Shown: positions 7,608-16,481, counted from the first letter of the stretch. The stretch: 34,483 nucleotides of DNA from Acidobacteriota bacterium (GCA_025350695.1 JANXXI010000140.1:1-34483); one strand, 5' to 3'. Numbers and translations: made by a program. Notes: generated from the letters alone by a model not told the origin.

Positions 7608-8735
7608 CTAAATATCTCCCGCCGGATGCTTTAGCCAAGCCAAAGGAGAGGATATGGCCTTTACTTTGTCGCCCGACGCCAACTTCCCGCGCACCACGAC
7701 GTTACTCTCCACGGTGAGCATTTTTGACGCATAGACAACCACCGCGGTCTGGCCTAAGCCTCGCACACCGTACTTCAACAAAATACCGCCCCCAGCGTGT
7801 AGCACTCTCTGAAAAAAGACTCCCTGACCTAATTCCATATCGCCGTCAGAAACCAAATTTGCCCTAATCATGCTCATCGCGCCGATCTTGACGCACCCCT
7901 TAACCTTCATATCGGCTTCAATCATCGATCCCTCCATAGTCTCCACGTCCCCTTTCACTACCAGGGGAGCGCGCACATGCAGAGGAGCCGTCAATTTCAG
8001 TGACCCATTATAGAGATAGGAGCCGCCGCCCATTGAATAAAGAAGTTTTGGATCGTATCCATGACTAGGTTCTGTTATGTTGGCTGCATGCGGAATCAAC
8101 AGCACTTCCCGCGGCTCGGAAACGCTCTGGGATAGACTTTCAAAGCGGCCTTCCGTTTCGATCTCGGGTGCAAAAAGGCTTAGGGTCTCGCTGCCCGGGC
8201 CGAAATAAATGGAATGTTGCGAACAAACCTTGCTGATCACTCTGCAATCGGCCTGCATTTCTAAAGGCCCTGCCACATCTAACCAGCGCCGCACAGTTAC
8301 GCCCTTCTCCAACTTGGCGGAACCGTCACAAGCCAACGCCTGCAATTGGGTTCCGTGGCCGACGTGAACATTGCTGCTAACCATTAACTCCCGCTCGAAA
8401 TGACAATCCGGGCCGCAAACAAAATCATCCTCCAGAATCATTGCCAAACGCTCCCGGCGGCCCTCCGGAAACATTCCTTTTCCGGCGACAATCACCTTCT
8501 CCACGCCGCGGTCAATCACCCGCATCGCCCCAGTCCTGCTGCCTTCATAAGGCAGCTTCAGCCATTCCTCGACTTTGCCTCGGAAGGATTGGCCAAAATA
8601 GTCCTCTATCCGCACATAGTCCATGTCGAGTTCAGCCGAATTTCGTCCTCTTGCTTGGGTCCACACCATGTGCGCCAAAGAAAAGTGCGAATAAAGCAGG
8701 CCGATGAATAAAATCGAAAACACAATGAATGCCAT
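7608..8735 (-). CDS. Membrane-anchored beta-helix / bactofilin-like protein
   Basis: A 375-residue protein with one N-terminal membrane segment (MAFIVFSILFIGLLYSHFSL) and a long extracytoplasmic part. The second half is made of short strands with recurrent small turns (VKGDVETMEGSMIEADMKVKG, VKIGAMSMIRANLVSDGDMELG), like polymer-forming cytoskeletal (bactofilin, DUF583-type) or other right-handed beta-helix repeats. The GTG at 8762 is an alternative start but lacks a ribosome site; the ATG at 8735 has a good one. It sits four bases after the glycosyltransferase stop. A scaffold for the glycosyltransferase product or a periplasmic spine is an inference; the exact family cannot be fixed by eye. 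Confidence 0.65.
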   Translation of the reverse strand: MAFIVFSILFIGLLYSHFSLAHMVWTQARGRNSAELDMDYVRIEDYFGQSFRGKVEEWLKLPYEGSRTGAMRVIDRGVEKVIVAGKGMFPEGRRERLAMILEDDFVCGPDCHFERELMVSSNVHVGHGTQLQALACDGSAKLEKGVTVRRWLDVAGPLEMQADCRVISKVCSQHSIYFGPGSETLSLFAPEIETEGRFESLSQSVSEPREVLLIPHAANITEPSHGYDPKLLYSMGGGSYLYNGSLKLTAPLHVRAPLVVKGDVETMEGSMIEADMKVKGCVKIGAMSMIRANLVSDGDMELGQGVFFQRVLHAGGGILLKYGVRGLGQTAVVVYASKMLTVESNVVVRGKLASGDKVKAISSPLAWLKHPAGDI

Positions 8736-8739
8736 CCCC

Positions 8740-10059
8740 TTACTCCTCCCTCGCCTTTTCACGCGGCGCGCTTAAGCCGAATGAGCCTGCGCCTCCGGCA
8801 GCGGCGGCTCTAGTGCGCCGGGTCTTGTCCCAACCCGCACCCTTCCCGCCCGTAATTCTCGCCCAATAGAACTGGGCCATCGCATGGCAGGTGGCTCCGA
8901 TATTGGCGAAGAAATTCAGCAGGTTCAGCGGCATCAACAGCACCCGCTTTCTGTTGCCATCCAGCAACAGCGCCGATCCCATTTCAAGGAAATTGGACTG
9001 ATTGGCGAACAATTGATACCCCACAAGGGTCATTGCAATCATCAGAATCGGGACATAGTGAGCCTCAATAGTGAAGAACAAAACCAGCGAGGCGATCCAA
9101 CCAATTACCAGCCACGGAGCCGTCCAATACATCCCCAACAAGAAGAAACATTCGATCTTTTCGCGCGCCGTCAAGAATTTCGCACGCACGATATCCGGCC
9201 AATAATCGTGCAGACAAGCGGTATGCCCCATCACCCAGCGCATTAACTGCCGCCGCCTGACCGACCATTGCTGTGGAACTTCCTCGTAACATTCAGCGCG
9301 ATTCACATACGCAGTGCGCCAGCCGCTCAGCAGCAAGGCGAAGGTGAGATCCGTGTCTTCGGTCAGCGAGTCTGGATTCCATCCGCCGACCGCCTCTAAA
9401 GCCTTACGCCGCACCCCACCCACGGTCCCGCCGAATTGCGCGGTGAAACCCAAGTTATAACGGGCTTGTTGCGCGCCTTGATAACCGGAAGCGCGCTCCA
9501 GCGAAAGCAGCCCGCTCAGCAAACTATCGCCGGTATTGTAGGGCACTACTCGCCCCATAACCGCTCCAATTTCAGGATCGGCGAACGGAGCCACCAGCAT
9601 TTTCAGCATCCCCTTGCCCGGCACATAATCGGCGTCGAACAGCAACACAATTTCGCTGGTCAAACGGCCCGTGATTTCCGCCAGCGCAGCAGGTTTACCG
9701 CCACGCCCTTCCCTACGGTGGTGAGGCTTGATGAAAGGATACGTTGCCGCAAACTGGTTGATGATCGCCGCCGTGCCATCACTGCTGCGGTCGTTTAACG
9801 GAATCACTTCCAGCTTCGATTTGTCGTAGTCGTTGTCCGCCAGCGCCTGCAAAATGTCCGCGGCAACCTTCTCTTCGTTATGCATCGGAACAAGCACGGT
9901 CAAGGTGGGATTGACGAAGCCGACTAGCTCCATGGTGTCCTTAGCTTTACGCAACCGAAGGCGCGTCCAAGCAAACCAATAGTGGCGAATTGCGTATAGC
10001 GTCAACACGGACATTGACAGAAAAACCAGAATGCGCGCGATTAAAATGATGAAACCCAT
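8740..10059 (-). CDS. Processive family 2 glycosyltransferase (synthase type)
   Basis: A 439-residue inner-membrane glycosyltransferase of the cellulose synthase / PgaC / hyaluronan synthase group. One N-terminal membrane segment is followed by the GT-A domain: VPMHNEE at about 57-63, LNDRSSDGT with Asp90, the metal-binding DAD at 142-144, the catalytic TED at 233-235 and the processivity motif QLMRW at 271-275. Several C-terminal membrane segments would form the polymer channel. All catalytic residues are present. Its 5' end overlaps the exosortase-like gene by 19 bases. Exosortase G loci of Firmicutes also pair a sortase-fold protein with a family 2 glycosyltransferase of this size (recalled, not searched). 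The sugar donor and product are unknown. Confidence 0.92.
   Translation of the reverse strand: MGFIILIARILVFLSMSVLTLYAIRHYWFAWTRLRLRKAKDTMELVGFVNPTLTVLVPMHNEEKVAADILQALADNDYDKSKLEVIPLNDRSSDGTAAIINQFAATYPFIKPHHRREGRGGKPAALAEITGRLTSEIVLLFDADYVPGKGMLKMLVAPFADPEIGAVMGRVVPYNTGDSLLSGLLSLERASGYQGAQQARYNLGFTAQFGGTVGGVRRKALEAVGGWNPDSLTEDTDLTFALLLSGWRTAYVNRAECYEEVPQQWSVRRRQLMRWVMGHTACLHDYWPDIVRAKFLTAREKIECFFLLGMYWTAPWLVIGWIASLVLFFTIEAHYVPILMIAMTLVGYQLFANQSNFLEMGSALLLDGNRKRVLLMPLNLLNFFANIGATCHAMAQFYWARITGGKGAGWDKTRRTRAAAAGGAGSFGLSAPREKAREE
8743..8748 (-). promoter_or_regulatory. Ribosome binding site deciding the 8735 start
   Basis: GAGGAG on the minus strand lies seven bases before the ATG at 8735 and overlaps the last codons of the glycosyltransferase gene. 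The alternative GTG at 8762 has no such site, so this RBS favours the shorter protein. Confidence 0.75.
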
Positions 10060-10865
10060 GACGACCTCGCTTTATATTGTTTGCCGGTCGCCCGGTAGAT
10101 GCTGATCGAATAAAATTGCAGGAGGAAAATCAACTCAGCCAGCGTCCCAACTAGGAACCAGACGCTCGGGAAAAGGATAAGGCCGGTATAGTGGAGCACG
10201 CCCATGACGAACGTCATCCGGATTACCGAAAACGCGAAACTATAAATTTGGCTCAATAAAACCCAACCAAGGCCTTCCAGGATATTTGGCTGAAACACCA
10301 GAAAAAGAATCGACGTGAACCATGGAAGCAAGATCCAAACCAACATCACTTGCCGATACCAAATCTGCCCGAAAACACCCGCGTCGAATTCGTACCTCTC
10401 AAAAATAGAACTCACTAGCGCCGAGGCCAGAAGCAGCAGAATAAGTAGCACCAAGAAACTTCGAAGCAGTTGAAAGCGCGCCGCCAGGATTGTCAGCCCC
10501 AGCAGGCAAACCAGCCATAGCATGCGTCCGGCGGTTCCTATCTCCAGAAATTTTGGAACGGAGGTGAGCGGCGCTTGAGCCGGCTCCATATTAGGGAACA
10601 CACTCACGGCCTTGTAGCCGATAATTGGAAGATTCAGTTTTCCCGCCAAATCGATAGCCAGCGTGGTGTGTAATTTCATGATTGGGACGGCATTGCGAAA
10701 CAGAAACAAACTAAGCCCTAAGGCCACGATGAATGCTAGGAGTATCCTTCCCCACCCAACATCGGAAAAACGAACGCTACGGTGAGGGAATATGAAGTTG
10801 CGAGAGACAGATCTGCCGGTATCCGAAGATGTGTTCGCAATCGGGTTGTCCGGGCGATTTACCAT
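10041..10865 (-). CDS. Polytopic membrane protein, possibly degenerate exosortase-like
   Basis: A 274-residue protein with a ~40-residue polar N-terminus and about seven membrane segments. Near the C-terminus a segment with Ser-Val-Ile-Arg, a hydrophobic run and LHYTG recalls the 'N-x-x-R ... G' region of exosortases/archaeosortases, where an arginine is catalytic. The expected Cys-containing motif before it and the His after it are not visible, so if related it is inactive or works differently. It is the first gene of the minus-strand envelope cluster and overlaps the glycosyltransferase by 19 bases, so the two products are likely made together. The exosortase relation is a weak pattern match; a generic membrane partner of the synthase is the safer reading. 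Confidence 0.6.
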   Translation of the reverse strand: MVNRPDNPIANTSSDTGRSVSRNFIFPHRSVRFSDVGWGRILLAFIVALGLSLFLFRNAVPIMKLHTTLAIDLAGKLNLPIIGYKAVSVFPNMEPAQAPLTSVPKFLEIGTAGRMLWLVCLLGLTILAARFQLLRSFLVLLILLLLASALVSSIFERYEFDAGVFGQIWYRQVMLVWILLPWFTSILFLVFQPNILEGLGWVLLSQIYSFAFSVIRMTFVMGVLHYTGLILFPSVWFLVGTLAELIFLLQFYSISIYRATGKQYKARSSWVSSF

Positions 10866-10972
10866 AATGAATTTTCGCCCGTAGGGCTCCTCCGAACAAT
10901 GACGGGCAAGTACCGAATTCGACTTGAACGAAAGTCCGCCCTTAGTACTCAGGTCCCCCCAACCGTAGCTAC

Positions 10973-12976
10973 ATGGGTCATAATGTTGTCGTGGTTTCTA
11001 TTTCCAAATTGGCTTTGTTTTTCCTCGCTCCAGCTTTAGCATTCGGCGCCGATTCCTGGACCGAAAGGCCGATCGCCGAATGGGTTCTGCGTTTAGGAGG
11101 CTCCGTCGGGTTAAACGACCAAGCCGCGAAAATAAATGACCTTGCGGCGCTTCCCTCCGGCCCATTCGTGATCAGTTCGCTCGACTTCACGGGCACGCTC
11201 GTCGAACCAGAACAGCTCGAACGTATCGCCGGGTTGACCCAGTTGGAAGAGTTACTGCTACCTGCCTATATGTGGAATGAGGGTGCCGGAAGCCGCCGCG
11301 ATTCCAATGAGTTGTTTAAGCACTTGAACGGGCTGAAGAATTTGAAGCGGCTCCATACCAGCATTCATTTCTTAACCAACATGACTGTGCTCGACAGTGG
11401 GCTGGACCAAATATCGGGGTTGAGTCAACTCGAGGAACTGCGCCTGTCCCAAAGCAAGGTGAAGGGTTTGGGTTTGAAGCATTTCGCGAATTTGCGTTCG
11501 CTTGACCTGCGTTATTCGGCAGTGACCGACAAGGGTATGGAGAGCTTGAAATCGCTAACCAAACTAGAACGGCTGATTCTTCGCGACAATAATATTTCGG
11601 ACAAGGGAATCGCCCACATTTCCGGGCTGACCAATTTAAGGGAACTCGACTTGTACGGTCTGCCTTTAACCGACGATGGCATCAAGCATCTGGCAGGACT
11701 GAAGGACCTCCGAAAACTCAACCTGTTGGGAGCGCAATTGACAGATTCGTCGCTGGAAACCATTTCCGCCATGCCTCACTTGGTCGAACTAAACCTGTAC
11801 CGCAGCCAGATTACTAATGCGGCGCTGGCCCGCCTCGCCGTTTTACCCAACCTCGAATTCCTTGACGTCCGATACACCAAGGTAACTCCCGCCGGCGTTC
11901 GTCAATTAATGGCCAGCCATCCCCGTCTGCGCGTCAACTACCTCGATTCTGGGGAAGGGCCGACCAGGAATATCCCTCCCTTGAACCCATCTTCGCCATC
12001 CCTTGTTTCCGACTGGGTAAAGAGCCTAGGGGGCTCGATCCGCATCGAAAACGGAAGAGTGAAAGAGATCAACCTGCGACGCGCTCAGATCAATGACCTG
12101 GCACTTCAGCCCCTCGGCAAGCTGGACACCCTTGAAAAGCTGGATCTCTCCGCAACTGCGATTACCGATCAAACCGTTGAGGTGCTTCTGCGGCTGAAGA
12201 ATCTGGGCGAATTGAACCTCCGCCAAACCGCGATTTCCGATAACGGACTGGCGCGACTGGCCGAACTCAACCGCCTGCAGAAGCTCGACATCAGCAATAC
12301 GAATATCACCGGACGGGGCCTTGAGAATTGGAAAGGCCGCGGCCTGCGGGAACTCGACGCGAGCAACTGCCCTCTTGAAAACCGTCACGCTCCCTACCTG
12401 GCGCAGCTCGACAAACTTACCAATATCCATTTGGCATACACCGACCTCACCGACCCTGCCATGGAATCCATAGCCAAGTTAGGGGCGCTCGAGTCGCTAG
12501 ACTTAGCCGGTGACGACATTGGTGACCCTGGCATCAAGCAAGTCGCCAAGATTACAGGACTAAGGACGTTATTGCTGAACTACGCGAAATTTTCCGCCGA
12601 TGGCGCCGCGCCACTGGCTAGTCTACTTAAACTGCAGCGACTCGATCTGGTCCGCACACGAGTGAACGATCAAACGTTAGCTCTAATCGCCAAGCTTCCC
12701 GAACTGCAAAAAATCAATCTGGATTACACAAAGGTCGGCGACAAGGGTGTGGCGGCATTGACCGCGGCCCAGGCCTTGACCGAACTTCGCCTCGATAGCA
12801 CCAATGTTTCCGATGATGCCATCGCCGCGCTCGAACAGATGAAACAGCTCAAGAAATTGAACCTGTATCACACCACGGTCACGGTCAAAGGTTTCGATCA
12901 ATTGAAGGCTAAACTTCCTGGCTGCGACATTATCTTTGATCGGGATTCCAGCCGTGTGACCAGGAGAGGAAGTTGA
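10973..12976 (+). CDS. Secreted leucine-rich-repeat protein, two modules
   Basis: A 667-residue protein with a signal peptide (SKLALFFLAPALAFGA). It carries about twenty leucine-rich repeats of roughly 23-24 residues with the consensus LxxLxxLxLxxTxITDxGLxxL. The protein is two tandem copies of one module. Each begins with a cap of the form (D/E)WVxxLGGS followed by a short strand, once near residues 35-45 and again near 345-355. A linker rich in Pro and Ser (about residues 325-345) joins them. LRR domains of this kind bind proteins, but no enzymatic domain is present. The ATG at 10973 lacks a clear Shine-Dalgarno; a GTG six codons on is an alternative. It is divergent from the envelope cluster across 107 bases and is followed by a one-module relative. 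Confidence 0.9.
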   Translation: MGHNVVVVSISKLALFFLAPALAFGADSWTERPIAEWVLRLGGSVGLNDQAAKINDLAALPSGPFVISSLDFTGTLVEPEQLERIAGLTQLEELLLPAYMWNEGAGSRRDSNELFKHLNGLKNLKRLHTSIHFLTNMTVLDSGLDQISGLSQLEELRLSQSKVKGLGLKHFANLRSLDLRYSAVTDKGMESLKSLTKLERLILRDNNISDKGIAHISGLTNLRELDLYGLPLTDDGIKHLAGLKDLRKLNLLGAQLTDSSLETISAMPHLVELNLYRSQITNAALARLAVLPNLEFLDVRYTKVTPAGVRQLMASHPRLRVNYLDSGEGPTRNIPPLNPSSPSLVSDWVKSLGGSIRIENGRVKEINLRRAQINDLALQPLGKLDTLEKLDLSATAITDQTVEVLLRLKNLGELNLRQTAISDNGLARLAELNRLQKLDISNTNITGRGLENWKGRGLRELDASNCPLENRHAPYLAQLDKLTNIHLAYTDLTDPAMESIAKLGALESLDLAGDDIGDPGIKQVAKITGLRTLLLNYAKFSADGAAPLASLLKLQRLDLVRTRVNDQTLALIAKLPELQKINLDYTKVGDKGVAALTAAQALTELRLDSTNVSDDAIAALEQMKQLKKLNLYHTTVTVKGFDQLKAKLPGCDIIFDRDSSRVTRRGS

Positions 12977-13926
12977 TGCGGCTGCTACTCATCCTAATTT
13001 GCCTGACCGCGGGACTCTCCGCTGCTACCGACACTGATTGGGCCGAACGCCTCGGCGGCAAAGTGGAGCGCAATGCGCAAGGCGCTGTGATCGGGCTGAA
13101 CCTGAGGGCGAGTTGGGTCAGCGATGCGGATTTGGCTGAGGTTGCAAAATGGAAGCAAATGGAGCGGCTGGATCTTTCCTTGACCCGCGTCACCGACCAG
13201 GGCTTGCTGCTTTTGAAGGAACTGGAAAATGTCCGAACACTTAACCTCTTCTACGCCGAACTTGTTACCGATGAAGGACTCGCCGCCGTCCGGACCTGGA
13301 AAAAGCTAGAAGAACTCAACTGCCGAGGGACGAAAGTCACCGACAACACGCTGACCCATATCGCGGGCTTGCGGCAACTCAAGAAACTGGATGTGGGCTT
13401 CGCTGAAGTCACGGATAACGGGTTGTACACGCTGACGAGCTTAGACAAGTTGGAGGAAGTGGCCATTGGAGGCAACAAGCTCACCGACAACTGCCTGCGC
13501 TTCCTTCGCAACCTGCCCCATATTCGTAAATTGGATTTGAGTGGACAGCAGCGCACAGATTCCGGGTTGTGGTTTGCGGCGATCACCGACGCTGGCCTCG
13601 AGATCATTGCGCAATCACCGACGATCGAATCGCTAAACCTCGCGGGCGCGAAGATTTCGGACCTGGGTGTCGCCAAACTCGCAAAGCTCGAACAGCTAAG
13701 AGAGCTGAACTTGAACGCAACGACCGTCACCAGCAACGGGCTTGCTGCTCTTGCGGTTCTGCCTCACCTCGAAAAACTATATCTTTGGAAGACTTCAAAG
13801 CTTGATGCATCGGCCAGAGAACCGTTGTTGCGATTCAAGAGCCTGCGTTGGGTCGACCTAAAAGACTCCGGCGCGACAAGTATTGCGACCGAACTACGGA
13901 AGGCCAACATAGCCTCCCCCGAATAA
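12976..13926 (+). CDS. Secreted leucine-rich-repeat protein, one module
   Basis: A 316-residue protein with a short signal peptide (RLLLILICLTAGLSAA) followed by the same DWAERLGG cap as its neighbour and about ten leucine-rich repeats of the TxVTDxGL type. The ATG at 12976 shares one base with the TGA of the upstream gene and follows AGGAGAGGA by five bases, so it is better supported than the TTG one codon earlier. The pair is translationally coupled and arose by duplication (inference from the shared cap and repeat consensus). It ends four bases before the convergent VOC gene. Partner and role are unknown; an extracytoplasmic protein-binding scaffold is likely. Confidence 0.9.
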   Translation: MRLLLILICLTAGLSAATDTDWAERLGGKVERNAQGAVIGLNLRASWVSDADLAEVAKWKQMERLDLSLTRVTDQGLLLLKELENVRTLNLFYAELVTDEGLAAVRTWKKLEELNCRGTKVTDNTLTHIAGLRQLKKLDVGFAEVTDNGLYTLTSLDKLEEVAIGGNKLTDNCLRFLRNLPHIRKLDLSGQQRTDSGLWFAAITDAGLEIIAQSPTIESLNLAGAKISDLGVAKLAKLEQLRELNLNATTVTSNGLAALAVLPHLEKLYLWKTSKLDASAREPLLRFKSLRWVDLKDSGATSIATELRKANIASPE

Positions 13927-13930
13927 TATA

Positions 13931-14710
13931 CTATCGCGTCTCCGCCCGAAAAATCGCGAACACGGCGCCTTGCGGATCGGCGATCACACTCATCCTCCCG
14001 ACGCCGGCCATGCTCATCGGCGGCAAGATCAGCCGCCCTCCGCTGGCCTCCGCCTTGCCGGCCACTGCGTCGCAATCTTCCACCGAGAAATAGGGCAACC
14101 AATGCGGCGGCGTATTCGGGCTTCGATGCTTAACCGGCGGCACGCCGCCAATGTATTCGCTTTGATTGAGAATGTGAAGATAACCGAACGAATCGTTCTC
14201 GCTCACTTCGAGATGCCACTGGAACAGTTCCGCATAAAAGGCCCCTGCCCTGGCCGGATCGGCAGTGCTCAAGTCAGCCCAGCATAGCGTCCCTGGTACG
14301 CCGGTGATGCCTACTCCGATATTGCTTTTCGCCTGCCAGATACTCAACACCGCGCCTGTCGGGTCCTGAATAACCGCCATGCGGCCGAAGTCATACACGT
14401 CAAAAGGGGCAGCCAGCAGTTTGGCCCCGGCTACAATGGCCCTTGCGGTAACCGTATCGGCATTCTCCACGGCCACATAAAGATTCCAATGCGGCGGAAC
14501 GCCCTTGATATCCGGACGTAATGTGTAGCTGGCGGCAGCATCCCGTCCTTCCAGCTGAAACATTGTATAGACCTCACCCGGTCCCATGGGGAAGTCCTTC
14601 GCGGTCCATCCGAACAGTCCGTTGTAGAACCGCTTGGCTGCATTCTGATCAGTAGTTCCAAGCTCAATCCAACAGAAGGAACCTTCGGCATGCTTTTGAA
14701 CAAGGGGCAT
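13931..14710 (-). CDS. Two-domain VOC (glyoxalase-fold) protein
   Basis: A 259-residue protein made of two vicinal-oxygen-chelate domains, residues about 8-125 and 138-256. Each has the pattern FCWIEL/LCWADL, then a FYxxLFGW/FYAELFQW helix, and ends in DPTGAVLSIWQ / DPQGAVFAIFR. This tandem layout matches the CFP30B-like hydrolase/glyoxalase-like group whose substrates are mostly unknown. Some metal-ligand positions of true glyoxalase I (His/Glu) are not obvious, so catalysis cannot be assumed. It is a single gene, converging on the LRR pair, with the htrA terminator behind its start. Confidence 0.85.
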   Translation of the reverse strand: MPLVQKHAEGSFCWIELGTTDQNAAKRFYNGLFGWTAKDFPMGPGEVYTMFQLEGRDAAASYTLRPDIKGVPPHWNLYVAVENADTVTARAIVAGAKLLAAPFDVYDFGRMAVIQDPTGAVLSIWQAKSNIGVGITGVPGTLCWADLSTADPARAGAFYAELFQWHLEVSENDSFGYLHILNQSEYIGGVPPVKHRSPNTPPHWLPYFSVEDCDAVAGKAEASGGRLILPPMSMAGVGRMSVIADPQGAVFAIFRAETR

Positions 14711-14741
14711 GAAAAGCAGTGTACGCCAACAACAGGAAAAA

Positions 14742-14763
14742 GGGAAGGCGTGGAAGCCTTCCC
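14742..14763. terminator. Rho-independent terminator of the HtrA gene
   Basis: A perfect 8-bp stem (GGGAAGGC at 14742-14749, GCCTTCCC at 14756-14763) with a six-base loop. On the minus strand it lies 25 bases after the protease stop codon and is followed by five T. On the plus strand it is followed by CA and seven T, so it can also stop antisense transcripts. Confidence 0.85.
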
Positions 14764-14788
14764 CATTTTTTTGACGCTAATTCTCGAA

Positions 14789-16414
14789 TTAATTGGCCGG
14801 CAATGTTCCTGCCACATAGAGGCTTTGATACTTGTCCGTATCAGCCCTTTTCTGCCCCGGCGCCGCGCCTATAGGTCGCATCACGCGGAAAGCCACCGCA
14901 TCTCCGGGTTTCAATGCAGTCTGAATGCGGCGCAGATCTTCCGGCGAAGAGACCGGCTGACGATTGATGCTCACAATCACATCTCTCGCCATCAACCCAA
15001 TCTCCTCCGCGAAGGTGCCCTCCTGCACGGTTGTAACGTAAACGCCACGATTGTCCGAGTTCACTTCGGTCTTTTCTTTGTCGGAAAGTGGACGAATTGA
15101 GATACCGAATTTTGCCGGTGTCCCTTCGGGAGTCGCATCGGGAGTCGGTAGGTCCTTGCGTCGGCCTGCCCAGCGAGGATCATCCTTAAAGACTTCGTCG
15201 CGATCCTCAACGGTCACGCTCAAATCCATCTTCTTACCCGCGCGATCCAGTGTGACCTTCAACGGCTGGCTCAGCGGCGCTTCTGAAACTCGGGCGATTA
15301 AGTCTTGCCCGTCCTTCACGGGCTTACCGCCCAAAGAGATAATGATGTCTTCCGGCTTGATTCCGGCTTTCTCGGCGGGACCGCCCTTAGTGACGCCTTC
15401 CACCAATACGCCACCACTAACACCCGCCGCCTTGAAGATTTCCGGTTTTTCCTGCGTACTGAATGAAATCCCGATAGACCCGCGCTTCATGCGGCCATGC
15501 TGAATAATACTGTTGTATACGCGGGCCGCCATGTTCGACGGCAGGGCAAAGCCGATGCCTTGGTAACCTCCCGTTTGCGTGGCAATCGCGGTGTTTACGC
15601 CAATCACTTCACCTCTGATGTTTAGTAACGGACCGCCGGAATTACCGGGGTTGATCGCCGCATCCGTTTGAATAAAATGTTGAAATGCCTGAGCTCCATC
15701 TACATCCCGGCCGGTAGCGGAAACAATGCCCGCAGTCACCGACGCCGCCAGGCCGAAGGGAGATCCAATAGCCACAGCCCAATCGCCAACTTGCACTCCG
15801 TCGGAGTTTCCTATCTTTAAAGCGGCCAAAGGACGCTTAACGTCAATCTTGATTACGGCCAAGTCCGCTTCATAGTCAACACCGATAACCTTGGCCTTGT
15901 ATTCCGTCTTGTCATGAGGGAATTTCACCTTGATGCCATTTGCCTTTTCCACAACATGGTTGTTGGTGATTATGTAGCCGTTTTTGTCCACCACGAATCC
16001 TGAACCGGTAGCTTCTCTAGGGGCGCGTCGCTGCGGCCCAATAGACCCGCCGCCACCAGGCATATCCCGGAAAAACCGGCGGAACGATTCGAGGCCTTCA
16101 TCTCCCCCTTCCTCCTCTTCATCCGGCTGAGGCACGCGCTGCTTGCGTGACGACGTCATCTTCGGGGTAGAGTAATCCGTGGTAATGTTCACAACGCTTG
16201 GCTCAGCCATTTTAGCCAATCGGGTAAAATCCGTTTCGTTCGTTTTCGCCTCGGGAATAACGAGCGGCGTGGCGTCCGGTGCGGCAACCGATTGGCCTTT
16301 GGCGGCATAAACGCCCGTAGTAGCCAAGGTGCCAATCACCACACCTACCGAAAGAGTAAACAGAAACACGGTTGCGGCGAGTAGTTTTTGTTGCTTAAGG
16401 ATGCGAGTTAACAT
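14789..16414 (-). CDS. HtrA/DegP family periplasmic serine protease
   Basis: A 541-residue protease-chaperone of the envelope stress response. A hydrophobic N-terminal segment (residues 11-34) is a signal peptide or anchor. The trypsin-like domain carries the full catalytic triad: His153 (TNNHVVE), Asp184 (EADLAVI) and Ser259 (NPGNSGGP). Two PDZ domains follow, at about 310-405 and 440-530. Between the anchor and the protease domain is a low-complexity acidic stretch (PDEEEEGGDE) and a glycine-rich turn in the LA-loop position. The frame runs 30 codons further upstream, but the ATG at 16414 begins the signal and matches family length. It is followed by a strong terminator and is probably monocistronic. 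Confidence 0.95.
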   Translation of the reverse strand: MLTRILKQQKLLAATVFLFTLSVGVVIGTLATTGVYAAKGQSVAAPDATPLVIPEAKTNETDFTRLAKMAEPSVVNITTDYSTPKMTSSRKQRVPQPDEEEEGGDEGLESFRRFFRDMPGGGGSIGPQRRAPREATGSGFVVDKNGYIITNNHVVEKANGIKVKFPHDKTEYKAKVIGVDYEADLAVIKIDVKRPLAALKIGNSDGVQVGDWAVAIGSPFGLAASVTAGIVSATGRDVDGAQAFQHFIQTDAAINPGNSGGPLLNIRGEVIGVNTAIATQTGGYQGIGFALPSNMAARVYNSIIQHGRMKRGSIGISFSTQEKPEIFKAAGVSGGVLVEGVTKGGPAEKAGIKPEDIIISLGGKPVKDGQDLIARVSEAPLSQPLKVTLDRAGKKMDLSVTVEDRDEVFKDDPRWAGRRKDLPTPDATPEGTPAKFGISIRPLSDKEKTEVNSDNRGVYVTTVQEGTFAEEIGLMARDVIVSINRQPVSSPEDLRRIQTALKPGDAVAFRVMRPIGAAPGQKRADTDKYQSLYVAGTLPAN

Positions 16415-16481
16415 GGTAGTTCTTTGTCTCCAGACTATTCTTAGTCTAATAGAATTACGGCCATCACTGTCAAACAGGGCG

